Source: an uncultured Christensenella sp. (GTDB lineage Bacteria > Bacillota > Clostridia > Christensenellales > Borkfalkiaceae). Taken from it: DNA of 64,000 nt. Where the stretch lies: NCBI GenBank assembly GCA_910578065.1, contig CAJTPB010000007.1, positions 1 to 64,000 of the forward strand. The letters run 5' to 3'. The notes under the pieces were generated by a model. The model made no database searches and was not told the origin of the DNA. It saw only the letters and a list, made by a program, of their open reading frames with translations. The position numbers were made by a program, and so were the translations under genes. Position 1 is the stretch's first letter, and each line of letters opens with the position of its first letter. Of this stretch, positions 60,601 to 64,000 are shown piece by piece.

Positions 60601-63278
60601 GAAATACGCGACATCATGGTAAGTTTTTTCTGCGTAAGCGTGCTTACCTTTTGGCGGTAAAATTCCAAAAGCAAACCCAAATACGATTTTAAATGGCGGA
60701 TCTCCGTCATTACCACTTCGCACGAGCAATAAACGGTATCGCGCAGTTCCTGCGAATACTCGGTCAGATTTACGTTTTCGAAGGGAGAGTTATACACCCC
60801 GCCGCATTCTTTTGCCGCAGCCGCAGCCGATAAGATCATGTTTTTGCAGTCGGCAAGTTTCTTTTCCGTCAACGAATCGTAGAAAGAACTTTCGATATCC
60901 ATAATATCGGGCGAGTTCTTATTCTGCAAATAATACAAGATCGCCTGATAAACGGAAACCCCCAGCCGCCGCTTTTTGTGCAGGGCGAGCATGGGCTGCT
61001 TTAAATGTTCGCGCAGGGATACGATTTCTTCCGCGCGTTCGAAATAGCCCGCGTCTTCCCCCTCTTTGGGAAGGGATAACGTGTGTTCGATGTTCTTAAC
61101 GACTTCCGCCTTGTCCGCCTTGTTCGAGTGCAGTTCCAAACAGAAATCGCCGATCCCGATGGAATCGAGCCGCTTTTTTACCACGTCGAGCGCGGCTTTC
61201 TTTTCCGCAACGAAAAGCACCCGCTTGCCGTCGTTCAAAGCGTTTGCGATGATATTGGAAATCGTTTGGCTTTTGCCCGTTCCGGGAGGGCCGTGCAAGA
61301 CGAAGCTGGTGCCCGTTTGCGACAGCGCGATCGCCGAATACTGCGAACTGTCGGCAGGCAGCGGCACCAACGTTTCCGTCGGCGCGCCCGAATCTTCTTC
61401 CGAGCCCGCGCCCTCTTTGCGCTCCATACGGTTGTTTAAAAGCGCGGATACAAGCGTGTTCTTTTTTAATTCGGAAAACCGTTTGCGGATATCGTTCCAC
61501 ATCAAATAACGCTGGAAAGAGAAGGTTGCAAGGTACACGTCGTCTACCACGTCCCACCCCTTCATGCCTGCCGTTTCCGCGCGCACCATTGCGGAAATTT
61601 CGGAAATTTTCAACGCGGAAACGTCGCCGCCCAAACCGCGCACGTCGATGTTGAATTCCTGCTTTAAATATTCGAGCAAGGTAGAGTTTACAAAGTACTC
61701 TTTTTCGGAAAGGGCGACGGAAAAATCTTCGTTCCCCTTTGCGCGGCGAATCGCCGCGGGCGCCAACACAAGGGGCGCGTAGCGGGGTTGCTTGTCCTCT
61801 TTATCGATATACCGCAAAAAGCCGAATGCAAGATACAGAATCTTCGCGCCAGATTCTTCGTCCGCTTCCTTATTCTTGCGCATTAAACGCAGCGCAACTT
61901 CGGCAAGCGATTTTGCGTCCGCAAATACCCGCACGACCCCTTTGCGCTGTTCCAGTTCGATCAGCTCTTTTCTGTTCTTGTCGGCGGAAGCGCCGCCGAA
62001 CGCGGCGGTGGTAATGGCGTCCGCGCCCGATTTTAAACGGAGCGAACCCTTTTCGTCTAACAAAGTATGCAGCATGTCGCACCCCGCCGAATACAGGTGC
62101 AACGCGTTTTTTCCCGCAAAATTGAGCAGGGCGTTTTTATCGGAAAAGTCGAGCAAGCGACGTTCCCACTGCTTGTTTTTGGGCTGCTTGCCCTCTAAAT
62201 TCAGCTTGCGCAAAATGGGAAGGGGCGTGGGCGCTTTTTCGTCCGACATGTCCTCCTCTTTTACCAATTCATAGCCGTGCAAGCCCTTGCCGCGCAGAGG
62301 AAGGGAATGAATGTTCCCCATACGGCAACGGCGGATATCGACGAAGTATTCGAAATACCCTTCTTTCAGTTTTTGCGCGAAATGCTGTTCGGAAGGCGTA
62401 AACGCAAAATTGCGGGTCATGAACAAATCGTCCGCATCGAAGAAACTGAGGTTGTTGATCCCTTCCGAAATATATTTGCTTACGATTTCGGCGTCGTCTG
62501 TAACGCTGTCTAAAAAGCAGCTGTCGTACAGCCATACGCCTACGCCCACCCCGTTGGGTCCTACCGCGAGCACGGGATGAAGGCGCGCCGCTTCCAAACA
62601 AGCCGCCGTAAATACGGCAAGCTGAACGGTGCTCGCTTTGCGCGTTTTGGCAACCGATTCCGCCACTACGGAAACGGGCGCGGTCAAATCGGTTTCGCAC
62701 GATTTTTCTACGGCAAGCTGCTTAACGGAGGCATAAATCGCCGCCGCAATCAAACGCACGGCATTTTTATCCGTGCCTGCGTAGCCGTAAAAATCGGCGT
62801 CTACCTTCCACTTTTTCAGCCGCTGCCCCGCGTCCGAAAGCACGCGCGCGCAGTCGGCAAGTTTGGGGCGCACGAAAGAAGCGAGGAATTCTGCGTTTCC
62901 GCTTAATCCCCCCCACCAATCGTACGGCAAAACGGTTACTTTGGTTTTATCGCGGCATACTTCCGCGTCTTCGATCCATGCGGAAGTTTCTACCGTGCAT
63001 TCGCGCATTTCGTCGTTTTCCGCCAAAAACGGGGGCGAAAAAATCGCGTCCGCATTCAGTTCTACCGAACTTTCAAACGGAATATCCGCCGCCGCTTCGA
63101 ACGGCACGATCAAGCCTTCCGTGCTTTCGGAAAGCACGCGCACGGAAACTTCTTCCGCAGACTCGTTTTTCACCAATACGGAAACGGGCGTACGCAGAAA
63201 ATAATCTGCATATCCCACGTATTTGGGAAAGCGCACGGAAAGCGCAAGTTTATCTTTTACGGGACGTTTGGATTTCAT
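57672..63278 (-). CDS. Giant DUF4011-SF1 helicase-Vsr-like nuclease-DUF3320 protein
   Basis: 1,868 residues. Order: N-terminal beta domain (1-130) and helical DUF region, DUF4011 near 371 (QWERRLLDFSDKNALLNFAG), SF1 helicase with Walker A LHGPPGTGKSQTISN (about 662), a long helical insertion, Walker B VIFDEASQMNTAEA (about 1279), GDPKQLPPTA and the C-terminal helicase motif NVAVSRAREEMLVF; then a Vsr/MTES_1575-like domain (about 1578-1650, VGASDFKIDVAVIDP, AIVCDGD) and a DUF3320-like winged helix (about 1700-1765). The architecture matches the single-gene antiphage class I know as Hhe. In the nuclease part the usual IECDG reads IVCDG, so activity is uncertain. Has its own promoter and GGAGG. 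Confidence 0.92.
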   Translation of the reverse strand: MKSKRPVKDKLALSVRFPKYVGYADYFLRTPVSVLVKNESAEEVSVRVLSESTEGLIVPFEAAADIPFESSVELNADAIFSPPFLAENDEMRECTVETSAWIEDAEVCRDKTKVTVLPYDWWGGLSGNAEFLASFVRPKLADCARVLSDAGQRLKKWKVDADFYGYAGTDKNAVRLIAAAIYASVKQLAVEKSCETDLTAPVSVVAESVAKTRKASTVQLAVFTAACLEAARLHPVLAVGPNGVGVGVWLYDSCFLDSVTDDAEIVSKYISEGINNLSFFDADDLFMTRNFAFTPSEQHFAQKLKEGYFEYFVDIRRCRMGNIHSLPLRGKGLHGYELVKEEDMSDEKAPTPLPILRKLNLEGKQPKNKQWERRLLDFSDKNALLNFAGKNALHLYSAGCDMLHTLLDEKGSLRLKSGADAITTAAFGGASADKNRKELIELEQRKGVVRVFADAKSLAEVALRLMRKNKEADEESGAKILYLAFGFLRYIDKEDKQPRYAPLVLAPAAIRRAKGNEDFSVALSEKEYFVNSTLLEYLKQEFNIDVRGLGGDVSALKISEISAMVRAETAGMKGWDVVDDVYLATFSFQRYLMWNDIRKRFSELKKNTLVSALLNNRMERKEGAGSEEDSGAPTETLVPLPADSSQYSAIALSQTGTSFVLHGPPGTGKSQTISNIIANALNDGKRVLFVAEKKAALDVVKKRLDSIGIGDFCLELHSNKADKAEVVKNIEHTLSLPKEGEDAGYFERAEEIVSLREHLKQPMLALHKKRRLGVSVYQAILYYLQNKNSPDIMDIESSFYDSLTEKKLADCKNMILSAAAAAKECGGVYNSPFENVNLTEYSQELRDTVYCSCEVVMTEIRHLKSYLGLLLEFYRQKVSTLTQKKLTMMSRISENLSSGIYDKYFAGVDEGEFFLFYNANRRLDDCLKYYHKSFKTLVDVDKEYEELKKFCEAGGDYRLSRIATNAVKKLSRAATGKFAEEDIPKYLQTLVEIYGAMKRICGNTNLSKQFTDRGGNIIFRRRTEFLADLYELHALASKVFLDYNPDAFNGMCVRAACGYTQPVLRGYLKAVESFASAQEQFLAVTNADVNKIREEDVLDYYASKAGALIDNIDMLSNWCMYKKTSEELAKAGLNFITDALESGRLRGENVLSGFEKNVYKNFLEINIPADPYLSSMTVGTLEDTIEKFRLAWEDFSRLSREKIRANLLSRLPSPDGEDSLAVEISTFTRLSKSNLRGTGLRGLFTEIPTLMGRVAPCMLMSPITVAQYLQPTADLFDLVIFDEASQMNTAEAIGSISRAKSAIVVGDPKQLPPTAFFHNAYVDEENLENEDLESVLDDCLALGMPERHLLWHYRSKHESLIAFSNIMYYDNRLCTFPSPDSLESRVKLVPVDGCYDRGFTKRNRKEAEALVAEVIRRLSDPILSRSSIGVVTFSSAQMEYIDRLLTKEIASKKLESAAYDREEPLFVKNLENVQGDERDVILFSVCYGPDQSGKVSLNFGPLNQSGGWRRLNVAVSRAREEMLVFSTMTSAMIDLSKTSSKGVAGLKAFLEFAEKGKTTLAVKSAFVKGGAGIGKFIAADLSGYGYECRCDVGASDFKIDVAVIDPKNKHRFLLAIVCDGDEKFSVKDRNILQVQTLKRGNWNVMRVYTVNYYNNPKREIKRIKDMLDKLTGADKKAGVWMQKYKKPYRAVKETAVAETALFVTGGENDVAIMARLKEIVALEEPISRAFLKKRCLATFGLTKSGAKVESKLDSLIDACAFRRERLLGSDYFFKTDRAIALDKFRVENAPFLRKTEEDFTPYEVVSLIRGVLGDRVALYFDELMVILCNVFHVVHPSDKFAMFVRDCIAHGEEKGLFVRSVSDRISLA

Positions 63279-63325
63279 GTTTTAAATACCTCCTTACCGC
63301 CGAACGTTTATTACATGCAATAGCT

Positions 63326-63354
63326 ATTATACCATTATTTTCCGTAAATGGCAA
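63326..63354 (-). promoter_or_regulatory. Promoter of the giant helicase gene
   Basis: TTGCCA (63349-63354), 17-base spacer, TATAAT (63326-63331), minus strand, about 48 bases before the start. Confidence 0.86.
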
Positions 63355-63560
63355 CCCGTTAGGCAAAAAAGAAAGTATAATTTTGCGCTTCGACAATATT
63401 TTTAAAATTACGGAACGCGCGCCGATTTTCAGAATTTTTTTGCAATGCCGAAAACGCGCGATTGCCTTTTGCTGCGCTTTGGCTTTTGAAAAATGCGTTG
63501 ATCGAATAATTTTTGTAAGAAAGCAAACGCGGGAAGATAACCAAAAAAGATTTTAACGCC

Positions 63561-63963
63561 ATGTTGAAAAACAAAAAAGACATGTCCAAAACGCAACCGA
63601 TCGCAAAATACGGCGGGAATCGCATGTACTTTGCGCCGCCGTGCGATTACGATAACGTTATAAAACGGGTTCCCCGCGGAACACTGTTGACCGTTCGACA
63701 AATAAGAGAATGCTTTACAAAGAAAAACTACGCCGTTTTGCCGACCCGATGACGGCGGGAATTTTTGTAACCGTCGTTGCGCGGGCAAGTTAGAAAAGAA
63801 ATGATAACGTTACCCCGTTTTGGCGCATGTTAAAATCGGACGGCGAATGAAACGCAAAATATCCCGAAGCCGTTTTTCCGCAAAAAAACTGCTCGAAGAA
63901 GAAGGGCACGTTTTCGTTTGTAAATGCGCGAAATATTACGAAAACAGTTTAATGACATTATAA
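63561..63963 (+). pseudogene. Decayed MGMT-like (methyltransferase-fold) gene
   Basis: Three frames together give a recognisable clostridial MGMT-like protein. Frame 1 (63561-63737) has CDYDNVIKRVPRGTLLTVRQ then IRECFTKKN; after a frameshift near 63738 comes ADPMTAGIFVTVVARAS, a TAG stop, KRNDNVTPFWRMLKSDGE, a TGA stop and NAKYPEAVFPQKN; after a second shift near 63880 comes KLLEEEGHVF...YYENSLMTL to TAA 63963. Two frameshifts and two internal stops make it non-functional. These proteins resemble the DNA-binding part of O6-alkylguanine transferases. Confidence 0.9.
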
Positions 63964-63964
63964 C

Positions 63965-63999
63965 AAAAAAACTTTCGGCAAATGCCCGAAAGTTTTTTA
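63965..63999 (+). terminator. Terminator of the MGMT-like pseudogene
   Basis: Stem AACTTTCGG/CCGAAAGTT with a short loop, A-run before and T6 after; still intact although the gene is decayed. Confidence 0.88.
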
Positions 64000-64000
64000 T

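Noticed and set aside
63362..63560. Minus-strand gene overlapping the MGMT pseudogene region
   Set aside because: Minus-strand frames here (63359-63625, 63429-63788) lack ribosome-binding sites and look like shadows of the decayed gene.
1..64000. tRNA or rRNA genes
   Set aside because: No GGTTCGAATCC-type T-arm with a matching acceptor stem and no rRNA signature was noticed on either strand; a tRNAscan run would be decisive.

Overview
This window looks like chromosomal DNA of an uncultured, probably gut-associated anaerobic Bacillota (class Clostridia; a Christensenellales-like lineage is my guess, not proven). The evidence is the Gram-positive gene orders rpsB-tsf-(...)-pyrH-frr-uppS-cdsA-dxr-rseP, rpmE-yqhQ-prmC-prfA and rpsF-ssb-rpsR, an ECF thiamine transporter under a TPP riboswitch, c-di-AMP synthesis by CdaA, consensus SigA promoters (TTGaca-N17-TATAAT) almost everywhere, and oxygen-defence genes of anaerobes (rubredoxin, flavodiiron protein, ferritin). 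No tRNA, rRNA, CRISPR array, complete insertion sequence or prophage was seen.

Layout. 1-3907: two paralogous DUF3592-like membrane proteins and a YfbR-like nucleotidase (minus), back to back with a TPP riboswitch and an unusually long ThiT (plus). 3908-15752: translation, isoprenoid and phospholipid genes on the minus strand, interrupted by a complete quinolinate/NAD de novo module (niaR, nadC, nadB, nadA) and a 62-residue small gene. 15753-34881: long minus-strand runs with engB-lon; rubredoxin-FprA-ferritin-MIF-NYN; a DUF1848/methyltransferase pair; rlmD, a DnaJ-like protein, DUF5685 and trpS; thrC; a P-loop protein; an aminotransferase, prfA and a natural yqhQ-prmC fusion; rpmE. 35132-43229: a zinc-less MDR dehydrogenase, cardiolipin synthase, HAD and YfcE-type phosphatases, a small membrane protein, a SpoIIE-type phosphatase with a four-Cys PAS region, a lipid kinase and CCA transferase. 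43658-49068: rmuC, a probably leaderless cupin-like gene, an 850-residue membrane-anchored repeat protein of unknown family, then rpsF-ssb-rpsR. 49110-50875: an AT-rich accessory islet (alternating 101-bp tandem repeats, two small Cys-motif genes, two XRE regulators, palindromic operators). 50892-63278: lysC, a DUF1015 protein, a 36-codon apparent CdaR relic, cdaA, holA, a ComEC with an eroded C-terminus, and an 1,868-residue DUF4011/SF1 helicase/Vsr-like/DUF3320 protein. 63561-63963: a decayed MGMT-like gene.

How the genes work together. NiaR probably represses nadABC through a palindrome overlapping the nadA -35 box. TPP controls thiT by premature termination. FprA, rubredoxin and ferritin form an oxygen/iron detoxification unit. 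YqhQ-PrmC and PrfA couple release-factor synthesis and methylation. CdaA sits in a translationally coupled run with the CdaR relic, a DUF1015 protein and aspartokinase.

Most notable: the 850-residue repeat protein with a decayed copy of its own 3' end; the CdaR relic; the yqhQ-prmC fusion; an intrinsic terminator containing the cardiolipin synthase start codon; a palindromic -35 hexamer shared by two divergent promoters; the ACACA-N4-TGTGT operator array; and unrelated families of intergenic tandem repeats (units about 43 to 113 bp). The last may be a feature of this genome.
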